Shown in pieces: positions 25,357-34,630 of a stretch of 64,000 bases of DNA. The notes below the pieces were generated by a model, which was not told the DNA's origin, did not search any database, and saw nothing but the letters and a program-made list of their open reading frames with translations. Positions within the stretch are counted from its first letter, which is position 1. Each line of letters begins with the position of its first letter. The stretch comes from Enterocloster alcoholdehydrogenati. GTDB lineage: Bacteria > Bacillota > Clostridia > Lachnospirales > Lachnospiraceae. The stretch is taken from assembly GCF_013282095.1 (NCBI RefSeq), contig NZ_BLTJ01000003.1, forward strand, positions 62,001 to 126,000. The letters are read 5' to 3'. Both the position numbers and the translations under genes were made by a program.

Positions 25357-25516
25357 ACGCAACACAGGAAACGGATATGGCTGACGGCGGCAAAAAAGCT
25401 TAAAGGAGTGTATTTGCCGCTGCCAGCCTTTGTGCGTAAAGGCAGTTCGGCGAGCAGAGCCAGACAGGAACCTTGCTCTCGGCTGCGATGATTGGAAGAA
25501 TGAGGTGTTTGAGATT

Positions 25517-26368
25517 ATGAGAATTCTGGTAACGGGCGTAAAAGGACAGCTGGGCCATGATGTGATGGATGAGCTGGCGGCAAAGGGAATCGAAGGAATT
25601 GGTGTGGACGTGGAGGAAATGGATATCACCGACGCAGAGGCCTGCGGGCGCGTGATCAAAGAGGCAAAGCCTGACGCAGTGATCCACTGTGCCGCATATA
25701 CTGCAGTAGATGCTGCGGAGGATAACGTGGAGCTGTGCCGCAGAGTCAATGCCGAAGGCACGAGGAATATCGCAAAGGTCTGCAAAGCGCTGGATATCAA
25801 GATGATGTATATCAGCACAGATTATGTGTTCAACGGTCAGGGTGAGCGCCCATGGGAGCCGGATGATCACAGAGAACCCTTAAATGTCTATGGCCTGACA
25901 AAGTATGAGGGCGAGATTGCGGTGGAGCAGAATACAGCCAAGTTCTTTATTGTCCGGATTGCCTGGGTATTTGGCATAAACGGAAAGAACTTTATAAAGA
26001 CCATGCTTCGTCTGGGGAAAGAGCGCGGGGCAGTCAGCGTAGTGGACGATCAGATCGGCTCTCCTACCTATACCTATGATCTGGCAAAGCTGCTGGTGGA
26101 AATGATTCAGACCGACCGCTACGGCCGCTACCATGCCACCAACGAGGGCCTTTGCAGCTGGTATGAATTTGCCTGCGAGATCTTCCGTCAGGCGGGGATG
26201 GATGTGAAGGTGACTCCTGTGGATTCCTCAAGCTTTCCGGCCAAGGCAAAACGTCCCTTTAACAGCCGTATGAGCAAGGAAAAGCTTACAGAGAACGGCT
26301 TTAGCCGCCTTCCCTCCTGGCAGGATGCTCTGGGACGGTATCTGAAGGAACTGAAAAACGCACAGTAG
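25517..26368 (+). CDS. rmlD: dTDP-4-dehydrorhamnose reductase
   Basis: A 283-residue reductase, last step of dTDP-L-rhamnose synthesis. It has the nucleotide-binding RILVTGVKGQLGHDV start, ISTDYVFNG and the YGLTKYEGE (YxxxK) motif, then RIAWVFG. ATG 25517 gives the normal N-terminus; the longer reading is not conserved. The ribosome site (GAGGTG) is modest. The 160-base gap before it holds an 8-bp hairpin (GCGGCAAA 25387-25394 with TTTGCCGC 25413-25420), which may lower or separate expression from rmlB. Confidence 0.95.
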   Translation: MRILVTGVKGQLGHDVMDELAAKGIEGIGVDVEEMDITDAEACGRVIKEAKPDAVIHCAAYTAVDAAEDNVELCRRVNAEGTRNIAKVCKALDIKMMYISTDYVFNGQGERPWEPDDHREPLNVYGLTKYEGEIAVEQNTAKFFIVRIAWVFGINGKNFIKTMLRLGKERGAVSVVDDQIGSPTYTYDLAKLLVEMIQTDRYGRYHATNEGLCSWYEFACEIFRQAGMDVKVTPVDSSSFPAKAKRPFNSRMSKEKLTENGFSRLPSWQDALGRYLKELKNAQ

Positions 26369-26445
26369 GAACGGAGAAGGGTACGCTGGGGAGCGCGTAT
26401 GCGTATGGTGCAGGGAAAATCTGAGACAGAGAGGACATGAAAGCA

Positions 26446-27798
26446 ATGGGAAAATATTTTGGAACAGACGGCTTCCGCGGAGAGGCCAACGTGGATCTGA
26501 CAGTGGAGCACGCATATAAGGTAGGCCGCTTTTTAGGCTGGTATTACGGACAGAAAACGCCGGGAGAGCGCTGCCGGGTGGTAATCGGAAAGGACACTCG
26601 AAGAAGCAGCTATATGTTTGAATATTCTCTGGTATCCGGCCTTACAGCCTCAGGGGCGGATGTATTTCTCCTTCATGTGACCACGACGCCCAGCGTTTCC
26701 TATGTGGTCCGCACCGAGGGCTTTCACTGCGGCATCATGATTTCCGCCAGCCATAACCCATATTATGACAATGGCATCAAGGTTATCAATGAACGGGGCG
26801 AGAAGCTGGAAGAATCGGTGATCACAAAGATCGAGCAATACCTGGACGGAGAGATGGAAGAGATTCCCCTGGCAAAGCGGGACGCCATCGGCCGCACCGT
26901 GGACTTTGCCGCGGGCAGAAACCGCTATATCGGCTATCTGATCTCCATTGCTACCCGCTCATTTAAAAATATGAAGGTGGCCCTGGACTGCGCCAACGGA
27001 AGTGCCTCAGCCATTGCAAAGAATGTATTTGACGCTCTGGGCGCTCAGACCTTTGTGATGAACAATGAGCCCAATGGCCTGAATATCAATACAGACTGCG
27101 GTTCTACCCATATTGAGTATTTACAGAAATTTGTAGTGGAACAGGGCTGCGACGCAGGTTTTGCCTATGACGGAGACGCGGATCGCTGCATTGCCGTAGA
27201 CAGCGAGGGAAATGTGGTAGACGGCGACCGCATCCTGTATATCTGCGGAAAATATATGAAGGAGCAGGGCAGCCTGTTCAGCAATACCGTTGTCACTACC
27301 ATTATGTCTAACTTCGGTCTTTACAAGGCTTTTGACCGGGAGGGCATTTCCTATGAAAAGACGGCGGTAGGAGATAAATATGTCTATGAAAATATGGCTG
27401 CCACCGGAAACTGCCTGGGCGGCGAGCAGTCCGGCCATATTATTTTCAGCAAGCACGCCACAACAGGAGACGGTATCCTGACTTCCTTAAAGGTGATGGA
27501 GGTTGTTCTGGAAAAGAAACAGTCCCTGGCAAAGCTGGCCTCCGAGGTGGAGATTTATCCTCAGGTGCTTAAAAATGTAAGTGTAAAGGATAAGAACGCG
27601 GCCCAGGAGGACGAAAAAGTCCAGGAAGAAGTAAGAAGGGTGACAGAGGCGTTGGGAACAGACGGACGCATACTGCTGCGTTCCTCAGGCACAGAGCCTG
27701 TGGTTCGGGTGATGGTGGAAGCGGCGGATATGGAAACCTGTGAGAAATACGTGGATCAGGTCATTGCTGTGATGAAGGATCAGGGATTTTGCCTTTAA
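26446..27798 (+). CDS. glmM: Phosphoglucosamine mutase-like enzyme
   Basis: A 450-residue alpha-D-phosphohexomutase. KYFGTDGFRGEAN at the N-terminus, the phospho-Ser loop ISASHNPYYDNGIK, the metal loop DGDADRC and the C-terminal phosphate-binding RSSGTEPVVRVMVE identify the family, and the overall pattern favours GlmM (glucosamine-6-P to glucosamine-1-P, for UDP-GlcNAc). ATG 26446 is used because AGAGGA is ten bases before it. Its position after rmlD links it to cell-wall sugar supply. Phosphoglucomutase or phosphomannomutase activity cannot be excluded. Confidence 0.88.
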   Translation: MGKYFGTDGFRGEANVDLTVEHAYKVGRFLGWYYGQKTPGERCRVVIGKDTRRSSYMFEYSLVSGLTASGADVFLLHVTTTPSVSYVVRTEGFHCGIMISASHNPYYDNGIKVINERGEKLEESVITKIEQYLDGEMEEIPLAKRDAIGRTVDFAAGRNRYIGYLISIATRSFKNMKVALDCANGSASAIAKNVFDALGAQTFVMNNEPNGLNINTDCGSTHIEYLQKFVVEQGCDAGFAYDGDADRCIAVDSEGNVVDGDRILYICGKYMKEQGSLFSNTVVTTIMSNFGLYKAFDREGISYEKTAVGDKYVYENMAATGNCLGGEQSGHIIFSKHATTGDGILTSLKVMEVVLEKKQSLAKLASEVEIYPQVLKNVSVKDKNAAQEDEKVQEEVRRVTEALGTDGRILLRSSGTEPVVRVMVEAADMETCEKYVDQVIAVMKDQGFCL

Positions 27799-27837
27799 TA
27801 CAAAACGTCTGATTGTGATGTACATGAAAAACTGCTG

Positions 27838-27867
27838 CCGGGGAGCGATCTGCTTCCCGGTTATTTC
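27838..27867 (+). terminator. Probable terminator after glmM
   Basis: A 9-bp stem CCGGGGAGC (27838-27846) with GCTTCCCGG (27852-27860), one G-T pair, five-base loop, then TTATTTC. The T-run is interrupted, so termination may be partial. Confidence 0.6.
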
Positions 27868-27900
27868 GGTTATACAGGAACCAGGGAAAGGAGAGATGGA

Positions 27901-29898
27901 TTGAGAAATGGAGTATTCGCGGGCTGGCTGAATCAGAAAAGAGCTGCTGCCGCAGGGGTGATTCTGCTTTTGGGGCTGACAGCTGTCTTAGCGGTGGGAA
28001 ATACCATGAGAGAGACGCAGCCTGATGGGATCAGCTGCCTTGAAACGGCTCTGAACACAGGAGAGTTAAACTGGGAAATGCGCAGCTATCTGGAAAGCCG
28101 CGCCGGTTCCCAGGGAGAGGAGGGATATTTTGTAAAGGGGGTTCTGGCCTGGCTGGACGGGAATGTGGACGGAACGGTAGAGCTGCTTTCGCAGATTGGG
28201 GAGGCAGAAACAGAAAACGCAGAGATGATCCGTATTTACACGCCGATCCTTTTAAACGAAGCAGCGGCCGAGCTGGGAGATACAGAGGGACTTGTTGAGA
28301 ACAGCCGCCGTGCTCTGGAGGCCATCGGAGCATCAAAGAAATACCGCAACAATATAAAGCTGTGCTGGCGCGCAGTGGAACCAGTGGTGCAGAGCGAAGG
28401 AAAGATCCAGGAGGCGGCAAAGCTGCTGATCTGGTATCTGGAAAATGTCCGCGGGCTGAATGATGAAACCAGGATAGCGTTAAAAGGAAACATCGGCCAG
28501 ATATTCAGCCTGACAGAAAACTATATGGATGCCATGTTTTACTATATGGATGCCCTTCACAATATAGAGAAGGCAAGGGGGGTGGAACACCAGAATTATT
28601 ACAAAATGAAGCTTCTGGCCTGTGTAGGGGACGTTTACTATGGGCTTCAGGAATATAATCGTGCGCTGGAGTTTTATGAACAGGTCATAGGGGAAGAGGG
28701 CAAAGACAGCAAAGAGAGAACCGTCCAGGCTATGGCTGTGATCAATGGAACGGATGCTTATGTTATGCAGGAAGAATATGACCAGGCAGAGGAAATGCTG
28801 GAGCATCTGGAGGCCATGATTCCGGGACTGGACCCGGATATGGCGGATGATATGGAAATATTGAGGGCCAGTGAGCGGGCGCAGATCGCAATGGGGAGGG
28901 GACAGCTTGACGAGGCATTGAGACAGCTTGAGCTGGCCGGACAATGGCTGAAGGAGGACAAGAAAGAGGTCGCCTATTATAAAAGTATTTATGTAAGGTA
29001 TACATATGCACTGTACTGCCAGTATTCCGGCCAGGAAGAAGAGGCTCTTAAGCAGTTTGCCGAGGTGGCGGAGGAATCATCCGTTTTTGGGCTGTCTTTG
29101 GAGGAAACGGTCTACTATCACATGGCTCAGATTTATAAGGACAGAGGAGACCTTGAAAATTTCAGCCAGTATCGGGAGCGCTACAGCGGTCAGATCCAGA
29201 AGAAGGCCGCTTTGTTGAGATCCGGCTATGTGGCAAGAGCAGAGCAGCTTTACCGTTATGGACTGTTACAGCAGAAACAGCAGAAAAATGAGCTGGCTCT
29301 CATTGCCAGCGCCTTCGGCATTGCCGGCCTTCTGGCGATGATCGTATGGGCCTTCCGCCATATCGGCATCTGGAGAAAAAGAAGCTGGACGGATCCTCTT
29401 ACAGGGCTTTATAACCGTCACTATCTGGAATACTATCTTAAAAAGAATGGCAAAAAGCTTCAGGGACAGCAGATATCCCTTGTTATGATCGATGTGGATC
29501 ATTTTAAATCCTATAATGACAACTACGGTCATATTGAGGGCGACCGGGCCTTAAAAGAAGTGGCGGCTGTGTTAAAATACAATATAAGGGCTGCGGATAT
29601 GGCAGTCCGATTCGGCGGGGAAGAGATGCTGCTTTTCATTCCCGGCATCCGCCTGGAACAGACGGTTCAGATCATGGAGCGGATCTGCAGGGATCTTAAG
29701 GAGCGGAGCATTGAGCATAAATACTCTCTGGTATCCCCGGTTCTGACCATCAGCGCAGGGATCTTCAGCACCGTCTACAGGGGGCAGGACATTGCGGATT
29801 TGAGCCGTCAGGCAGATCAGGTGCTGTACAGCGCAAAGGAAGCGGGGCGGGATCGGTATGAGGCCAGAGAGGATCCGAAAGAACCAGCCGGCTTATAA
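27901..29898 (+). CDS. TPR-repeat membrane diguanylate cyclase (GGDEF)
   Basis: A 665-residue protein beginning at TTG with AAAGGAG seven bases upstream. It has an N-terminal membrane helix (about 14-32), a long helical TPR-like sensor (about 50-440, with QEYNRALEFYEQVIG-type repeats), a second membrane helix (about 465-482) and a C-terminal GGDEF domain. The active-site motif is GGEEM (572-576), a workable variant, and an RxxD inhibitory site (RAAD, 563-566) lies five residues before it. It should make cyclic di-GMP and be product-inhibited. The TPR region is outside or membrane-near and may sense a protein or wall fragment. Confidence 0.9.
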   Translation: MRNGVFAGWLNQKRAAAAGVILLLGLTAVLAVGNTMRETQPDGISCLETALNTGELNWEMRSYLESRAGSQGEEGYFVKGVLAWLDGNVDGTVELLSQIGEAETENAEMIRIYTPILLNEAAAELGDTEGLVENSRRALEAIGASKKYRNNIKLCWRAVEPVVQSEGKIQEAAKLLIWYLENVRGLNDETRIALKGNIGQIFSLTENYMDAMFYYMDALHNIEKARGVEHQNYYKMKLLACVGDVYYGLQEYNRALEFYEQVIGEEGKDSKERTVQAMAVINGTDAYVMQEEYDQAEEMLEHLEAMIPGLDPDMADDMEILRASERAQIAMGRGQLDEALRQLELAGQWLKEDKKEVAYYKSIYVRYTYALYCQYSGQEEEALKQFAEVAEESSVFGLSLEETVYYHMAQIYKDRGDLENFSQYRERYSGQIQKKAALLRSGYVARAEQLYRYGLLQQKQQKNELALIASAFGIAGLLAMIVWAFRHIGIWRKRSWTDPLTGLYNRHYLEYYLKKNGKKLQGQQISLVMIDVDHFKSYNDNYGHIEGDRALKEVAAVLKYNIRAADMAVRFGGEEMLLFIPGIRLEQTVQIMERICRDLKERSIEHKYSLVSPVLTISAGIFSTVYRGQDIADLSRQADQVLYSAKEAGRDRYEAREDPKEPAGL

Positions 29899-29954
29899 TA
29901 AAGCGAAGGAATAGGATCTATAACTAATACGAATGGTAAAAAGACGTACCTTGC

Positions 29955-29983
29955 TTGTGCGTTATATCATCCTATGGTATAAT
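29955..29983 (+). promoter_or_regulatory. Promoter of leuA
   Basis: TTGTGC (29955-29960), 17 bases, TATAAT (29978-29983), with a TATGG extension before the -10. The leader is only about 45 bases, so a T-box or leader-peptide attenuator does not fit. Confidence 0.75.
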
Positions 29984-30036
29984 AGAGTAACATTTTACAG
30001 CGCTAAAGGAAACTGCGGGAAGGAGGAAATGGAAGT

Positions 30037-31704
30037 ATGCTGAATTACAAGAGATATAAGAGAGTGCCGGTGGTAGATTTTCCGGAGCGCACCTGGCCTG
30101 AGAAGGAGATTAAGAAAGCGCCGGTATGGTGCAGCGTAGATCTGCGGGACGGCAATCAGGCTTTAGTAGAACCCATGGTAGTAGAAGAAAAGGTGGAAAT
30201 GTTCAACCTGCTGGTAAAGCTGGGCTTTAAGGAGATCGAGGTTGGCTTTCCGGCTGCTTCCCAGATTGAATATGATTTCCTCCGTACTCTGGTAGAGCGC
30301 AGGCTGATCCCGGATGACGTAGAGGTACAGGTTCTGGTACAGTGCAGAGAGCATTTGATCCGCCGTACCTTTGAGGCGCTCCAGGGGGTAAAGAAGGCTA
30401 TTGTCCATATTTACAACTCCACCTCCACCTTACAGAGGGATGTAGTATTCCACAAGGAGATGGATGAGATAAAGGATATTGCCATTGTGGGCACCAAGAT
30501 GGTACAGCGCTATGCCGCCCAAAGCGATACCAAGATCCGTCTGGAGTATTCACCTGAGAGCTTTACGGGCACAGAGCTTCCCTTTGCCCTTGATATCTGC
30601 ACTGCGGTTCAGGAGATCTGGGGAGCCACAAAGGAAAACCCCATCATCATCAACCTGCCGTCCACGGTGGAGATGACGACGCCTAACGTATATGCTGATC
30701 AGATTGAGTGGATGAATACGCATTTTAAAGACAGAGAGAGCATCATTTTAAGCGTTCATCCTCACAATGACCGGGGAGAGGGCGTGGCTTCTACGGAACT
30801 GGCCCTGCTTGCAGGGGCGGATCGTGTCGAGGGAACGCTGTTTGGAAACGGCGAGCGCACCGGAAACGTGGATATACTGACGGTTGCCTACAATATGTTC
30901 TCTCAGGGGATCAATCCCGAATTAGATATTGAAAATGTCCGTGAGATCGCAGAAGTTTATGAGCGGTGCACAAAGATGGATATCCCTCCCAGACACCCCT
31001 ACGCCGGGAAGCTTGTATTTACCGCCTTTTCCGGCTCTCATCAGGATGCTATCAACAAGGGGATGCAGGCCCTGCATGAGAGGAAAAGCCGGTACTGGGA
31101 GGTTCCCTATCTCCCCATCGATCCTTCCGATATAGGAAGAGAATACGAGCCTATTGTCCGCATCAACAGCCAGTCCGGGAAAGGCGGCGTAGCATTTGTA
31201 ATGGATACCTTCTACGGATTCAAGCTGCCAAAGGGTATGCACAAGGAGTTTGCGGATGTGATCCAGAAGATCTCGGAGAGGCAGGGTGAAGTGGCTCCTG
31301 AGCAGATCATGGATGAGTTTAAGAAGGAGTATCTGGAGCGCAAGGAGCCTCTCCATTTCCGCAAGTGCCGGATCACGGATACGGAAACGGCAGACGGCGA
31401 GTTTGCCACCCTTGTTAAGGTCACCTATACGGATCACAGCATGGAAAAACAGTTCGAGGGCATTGGAAACGGCCCCATCGACGCTGTGCAGAGAGGGCTT
31501 GAGGATGCTCTTGGCATCCAGATTAAGGTGCTGGATTACACTGAGCACGCAATGGCCTCTGGCTCCGGGGCGGAGGCAGCCTCCTATATCCATCTGGTAG
31601 ACCAGGCCACGGGGAAGGCTACTTACGGTGTAGGCGTCAGCTCCAATATCACCAGAGCCTCCATCCGCGGCATCTTCAGCGCGGTGAACCGGCTGTTTTA
31701 TTAA
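30037..31704 (+). CDS. leuA: 2-isopropylmalate synthase
   Basis: A 555-residue enzyme joining acetyl-CoA and 2-ketoisovalerate, the first committed step to leucine. SVDLRDGNQALVEPM holds the metal/active-site RDGNQ, and HPHNDRGEGVASTELAL the HxH metal ligands. The C-terminal LeuA allosteric domain (about 430-555) is present. The length and start fit the longer LeuA type (about 560). It is a lone leucine gene with its own promoter; other leu or ilv genes are not in the window. Confidence 0.95.
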   Translation: MLNYKRYKRVPVVDFPERTWPEKEIKKAPVWCSVDLRDGNQALVEPMVVEEKVEMFNLLVKLGFKEIEVGFPAASQIEYDFLRTLVERRLIPDDVEVQVLVQCREHLIRRTFEALQGVKKAIVHIYNSTSTLQRDVVFHKEMDEIKDIAIVGTKMVQRYAAQSDTKIRLEYSPESFTGTELPFALDICTAVQEIWGATKENPIIINLPSTVEMTTPNVYADQIEWMNTHFKDRESIILSVHPHNDRGEGVASTELALLAGADRVEGTLFGNGERTGNVDILTVAYNMFSQGINPELDIENVREIAEVYERCTKMDIPPRHPYAGKLVFTAFSGSHQDAINKGMQALHERKSRYWEVPYLPIDPSDIGREYEPIVRINSQSGKGGVAFVMDTFYGFKLPKGMHKEFADVIQKISERQGEVAPEQIMDEFKKEYLERKEPLHFRKCRITDTETADGEFATLVKVTYTDHSMEKQFEGIGNGPIDAVQRGLEDALGIQIKVLDYTEHAMASGSGAEAASYIHLVDQATGKATYGVGVSSNITRASIRGIFSAVNRLFY

Positions 31705-31742
31705 AATGACATAACGGCTGCCAAAGGCCTGTTTTCGTTTGG

Positions 31743-31814
31743 GCTGCTGCAAAATGGAAAAAACTTACAGAACTCGGATCCTGTAGGGAAATCCTTTTTG
31801 CAGCGGTCTTTTTT
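31743..31814 (+). terminator. Terminator after leuA
   Basis: GCTGCAAAATGG (31746-31757) pairs with CCTTTTTGCAGC (31793-31804), with inner TTACAG/CTGTA pairing, followed by six T (31809-31814). It takes up part of the 319-base gap 31705-32023. The rest has a weak promoter-like pair (TTTTCA 31868, TAGAAT 31891) and a CAGGCCC/GGGCCTG hairpin (31982-31997) close to the bioY start; I do not call a riboswitch. Confidence 0.7.
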
Positions 31815-32023
31815 ACGCCTGCTTTTTTGCTCTCGGGGCGGGGAATGGGATTTTCTGAAAAATCCTCTTTTCACAATAGAGTATTATTGTTAGAATAGGA
31901 GAGGAGCCGTTAAAAAAAGATGGCCGGGACGCGCCCCGGGTGACAGGGCGGCTTCTGATACGGAAAAGAAAAAGCGACGGACAGGCCCAGGGGCCTGACC
32001 TGTCTGAGAATTGGAGGAATGAT

Positions 32024-32608
32024 ATGCAGGAAGCAAAGCTTATAAGAGGACAGAGAACAACGGCTCATGAGATTGCCTTTACCGGCCTGTTTGCAGCCCT
32101 TATCGCTGTGGGAGCTTTTATAAAGATCAATATACCGGTGCAGCCTTTTCCCATGCACTTTACGCTGCAGTTCTTTTTTGTGCTTTTAGCTGGATATGTG
32201 ATGGGAGCCAGACGGGGAGCAGCCTGTGTGTGCGTGTACCTGGCAGTGGGACTGGCTGGGATACCCGTATTTGCGGCAGGAGGAGGGCCGGCTTATCTGA
32301 TCCGGCCGACCTTCGGTTTTCTGATCGGTTTTGTGGCAGCGGCCTGGATCACAGGGAAACTTACAGCCCTGCGTCCGGGAGCGGGAATGGCCTGGAGGCT
32401 GTTTGCCGCGTTTTGGGGTATGATGGCGTATTATGTGTGCGGCATGGTCTACTTTTATGGAATCAGTAACTTTGTGATACATATGCCGATTAGTTGGAAA
32501 CTGGTGGTGATCAACTGCTTCCTGATCACAGTGGCGGAGGACTTTGTTCTCTGCGTTCTGGCGGCGGCAGTGGCAAAGAGGCTGATGCCCTTTGGGGAAT
32601 GCCTGTGA
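32024..32608 (+). CDS. bioY: BioY biotin transporter S component
   Basis: A 194-residue membrane protein with six helices, the substrate-binding part of an ECF-type biotin importer. The segments INIPVQPFPMHFTLQFFFVLLAG, VYLAVGLAGIPVFAAGGGPAYLIRPTFGF are the BioY hallmark in shortened form (PVP-T-Q and GLPVFAGGG-type loops). ATG 32024 follows GGAGG. No ECF energising genes are nearby, so it would use a shared module. The next gene starts within its last ten bases. Confidence 0.92.
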   Translation: MQEAKLIRGQRTTAHEIAFTGLFAALIAVGAFIKINIPVQPFPMHFTLQFFFVLLAGYVMGARRGAACVCVYLAVGLAGIPVFAAGGGPAYLIRPTFGFLIGFVAAAWITGKLTALRPGAGMAWRLFAAFWGMMAYYVCGMVYFYGISNFVIHMPISWKLVVINCFLITVAEDFVLCVLAAAVAKRLMPFGECL

Positions 32609-33399
32609 ACGGATCAGCGCTCCAGCAGGAAAAGGGCCTGGACGGGGCCGCATTAAAATGGATTGCCATATGCTCAATGCTCATTGACCACATCGGGGCG
32701 GTGGTGCTGGAGTATGGGCTGTATTATGAAGGAGGGGCAAAAGGGCTTCGCCGGCTGGCGGAAGGCCCCTGGGGAAATGAAATTGAGATCGGGGCCTGGT
32801 TTCTGCGCGTTCTGGGCCGGCCGGCCTTTATGATCTACTGTTTCCTTCTGGTGGAGGGGTTTATACATACCCGTAACCGGATGAAGTATGGAAAAAATCT
32901 TCTGATTTTCAGCCTGATATCAGAGATCCCCTTTGATCTGGCAGTAGGAAACGGCCTGTTTGTACCGGAATATCAGAACGTGTTTTTTGAACTTTTTATC
33001 GGCTTTGGGGTGCTTTCGGCTCTGGAACGGGTAAAGCTTAGGGAGTGCGGGAGCGGAATTGCCCAAACGCCCCGGAGATGTCTGTATATCGGGATCGGCT
33101 GTGCTGTGGCAGAACTTTTGCGGGCAGACTATGGGGCTTCAGGAATCCTGATCATAGCGGCATTTTATCTGCTTTCCCAAAACCGGAAAAAGCAGACCGC
33201 TGCTGCAGCTGTCCTGGGATTTTTAGAGTCCTTTGGGATAACCCTTGGGGCCGGAGGTCTGGCGGCGATTCCCATTGGAGTGTATAATGGAAAGAGGGGA
33301 AAACAGAGGTACAAGTACCTGTTTTACTGGTTCTATCCGGTGCATCTGCTGCTTTTGTACGCAGTGAGATGGTATTTTCTGGGAATCAGACCCGCATAG
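32599..33399 (+). CDS. TraX-family membrane protein
   Basis: A 266-residue protein of the TraX family with about seven membrane helices: KWIAICSMLIDHIGAV, then FLRVLGRPAFMIYCFLLVEGF and LLIFSLISEIPFDLA are conserved. F-plasmid TraX N-acetylates pilin; chromosomal members are of unknown function, perhaps acyltransferases acting on surface polymers. ATG 32599 overlaps the bioY stop region by ten bases and gives the usual start. No strong ribosome site is seen, so translation may depend on coupling to bioY. Confidence 0.85.
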   Translation: MPVNGSALQQEKGLDGAALKWIAICSMLIDHIGAVVLEYGLYYEGGAKGLRRLAEGPWGNEIEIGAWFLRVLGRPAFMIYCFLLVEGFIHTRNRMKYGKNLLIFSLISEIPFDLAVGNGLFVPEYQNVFFELFIGFGVLSALERVKLRECGSGIAQTPRRCLYIGIGCAVAELLRADYGASGILIIAAFYLLSQNRKKQTAAAAVLGFLESFGITLGAGGLAAIPIGVYNGKRGKQRYKYLFYWFYPVHLLLLYAVRWYFLGIRPA

Positions 33400-33441
33400 G
33401 GGAGTTTGGGAAATGATGATGAAAAAAGGAGCATAAACGAT

Positions 33442-34563
33442 ATGAAGAAATACGATTATATACTGGTTGGAAGCGGCCTGTATGCAGGGGTGTTTGCATG
33501 GTATGCCAGACAGAAGGGGAAATCCTGTCTGGTTCTGGAAAAACGGGATCATATCGGTGGAAATATCTGCTGTGAGGATGTGGAAGGTATTCATGTGCAT
33601 CGGTATGGGGCGCATATTTTCCATACCAGCAATAAAAAGGTATGGGAGTTTGTGAATTCTTTGGCAGAGTTTAACCGCTACACGAACAGTCCGGTAGCAA
33701 ACTACAAGGGCGAGATGTACAATATGCCTTTCAATATGAACACCTTTAGTAAGATGTGGAACATTTCTTCCCCTAAAGAGGCGAAAGCCATCATCGAGGA
33801 GCAGAAAAAAGAGATCCAGGGCGAGCCGAAAAATCTGGAGGAGCAGGCGATCCGCCTGGTCGGCCGTGAAATTTATGAAAAGCTGGTAAAAGGGTATACG
33901 GAGAAGCAGTGGGGAAGAGACTGTAAGGAGCTTCCGGCCTTTATCATCCGCCGTCTGCCGGTGCGCTATACCTATGACAACAATTATTTCAACGATTTGT
34001 ATCAGGGAATCCCCATAGGCGGTTATAACGTGATTATCCAAAGGCTGTTTGAGGGCTGCGATATAAAGATGGGGGAGGATTATCTGGAGAATAAGGAATA
34101 TTATGACAGTCTTGGGGAAACGGTAGTCTATACGGGAACCATTGACGCTTACTACAATTACTGCTTTGGCAGACTTGAATACCGCAGCCTGCGGTTTGAA
34201 TCCGAGATACGGGGGGAAGAAAATTACCAGGGCGTGGCTGTGGTAAATTATACAGACCGGGAGACACCGTTTACAAGGATTATCGAGCATAAGCATTTTG
34301 AGTTCGGCACACAGTCCAAAACAGTGATTACCAGGGAATACCCTGTGACCTGGCAGGAGGGTATGGAGCCGTATTATCCGGTTAATGATGAGAAAAATCA
34401 GGGATTATATCAGAAATACGCCGATCTTGCCGCAAAGGAGGAGCGTGTGATCTTCGGCGGCCGTCTGGGAGAATACAAGTATTACGATATGGATAAGGTA
34501 ATTGAATCTGCCATGAAAAAGGCAGAGGAAGTATTTGGAATAAACAGCTCCTCTGCCTGCTGA
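33442..34563 (+). CDS. glf: UDP-galactopyranose mutase
   Basis: A 373-residue flavoenzyme converting UDP-galactopyranose to UDP-galactofuranose. It has the FAD-binding YILVGSGLYAGVFA, EKRDHIGGN, RYGAHIFHTS and the later TEKQWGRD segment, plus TGTIDAYY and the C-terminal GGRLGEYKYYDMDK. Length is normal. ATG 33442 follows AAAAGGAG. It supplies the sugar donor for galactofuranose in a surface polymer; a GT2 of a suitable type is encoded at 36580. Confidence 0.96.
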   Translation: MKKYDYILVGSGLYAGVFAWYARQKGKSCLVLEKRDHIGGNICCEDVEGIHVHRYGAHIFHTSNKKVWEFVNSLAEFNRYTNSPVANYKGEMYNMPFNMNTFSKMWNISSPKEAKAIIEEQKKEIQGEPKNLEEQAIRLVGREIYEKLVKGYTEKQWGRDCKELPAFIIRRLPVRYTYDNNYFNDLYQGIPIGGYNVIIQRLFEGCDIKMGEDYLENKEYYDSLGETVVYTGTIDAYYNYCFGRLEYRSLRFESEIRGEENYQGVAVVNYTDRETPFTRIIEHKHFEFGTQSKTVITREYPVTWQEGMEPYYPVNDEKNQGLYQKYADLAAKEERVIFGGRLGEYKYYDMDKVIESAMKKAEEVFGINSSSAC

Positions 34564-34572
34564 TGTTTTAAT

Positions 34573-34630
34573 ACTGCCCATGCTGTGCGGGGCCGATAAA
34601 AACGGTTCCGTCTGGCATGGGCAGTTTTTT
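34573..34630 (+). terminator. Terminator after glf
   Basis: A 10-bp stem CTGCCCATGC (34574-34583) with GCATGGGCAG (34615-34624), an inner CGG/CCG hairpin, then six T. It overlaps the 3' end of the convergent gene. Confidence 0.85.

Noticed and set aside
29984-30036. T-box or leader-peptide attenuation before leuA
   Set aside because: The leader is about 45 bases, too short for a T-box, with no specifier or terminator hairpin.
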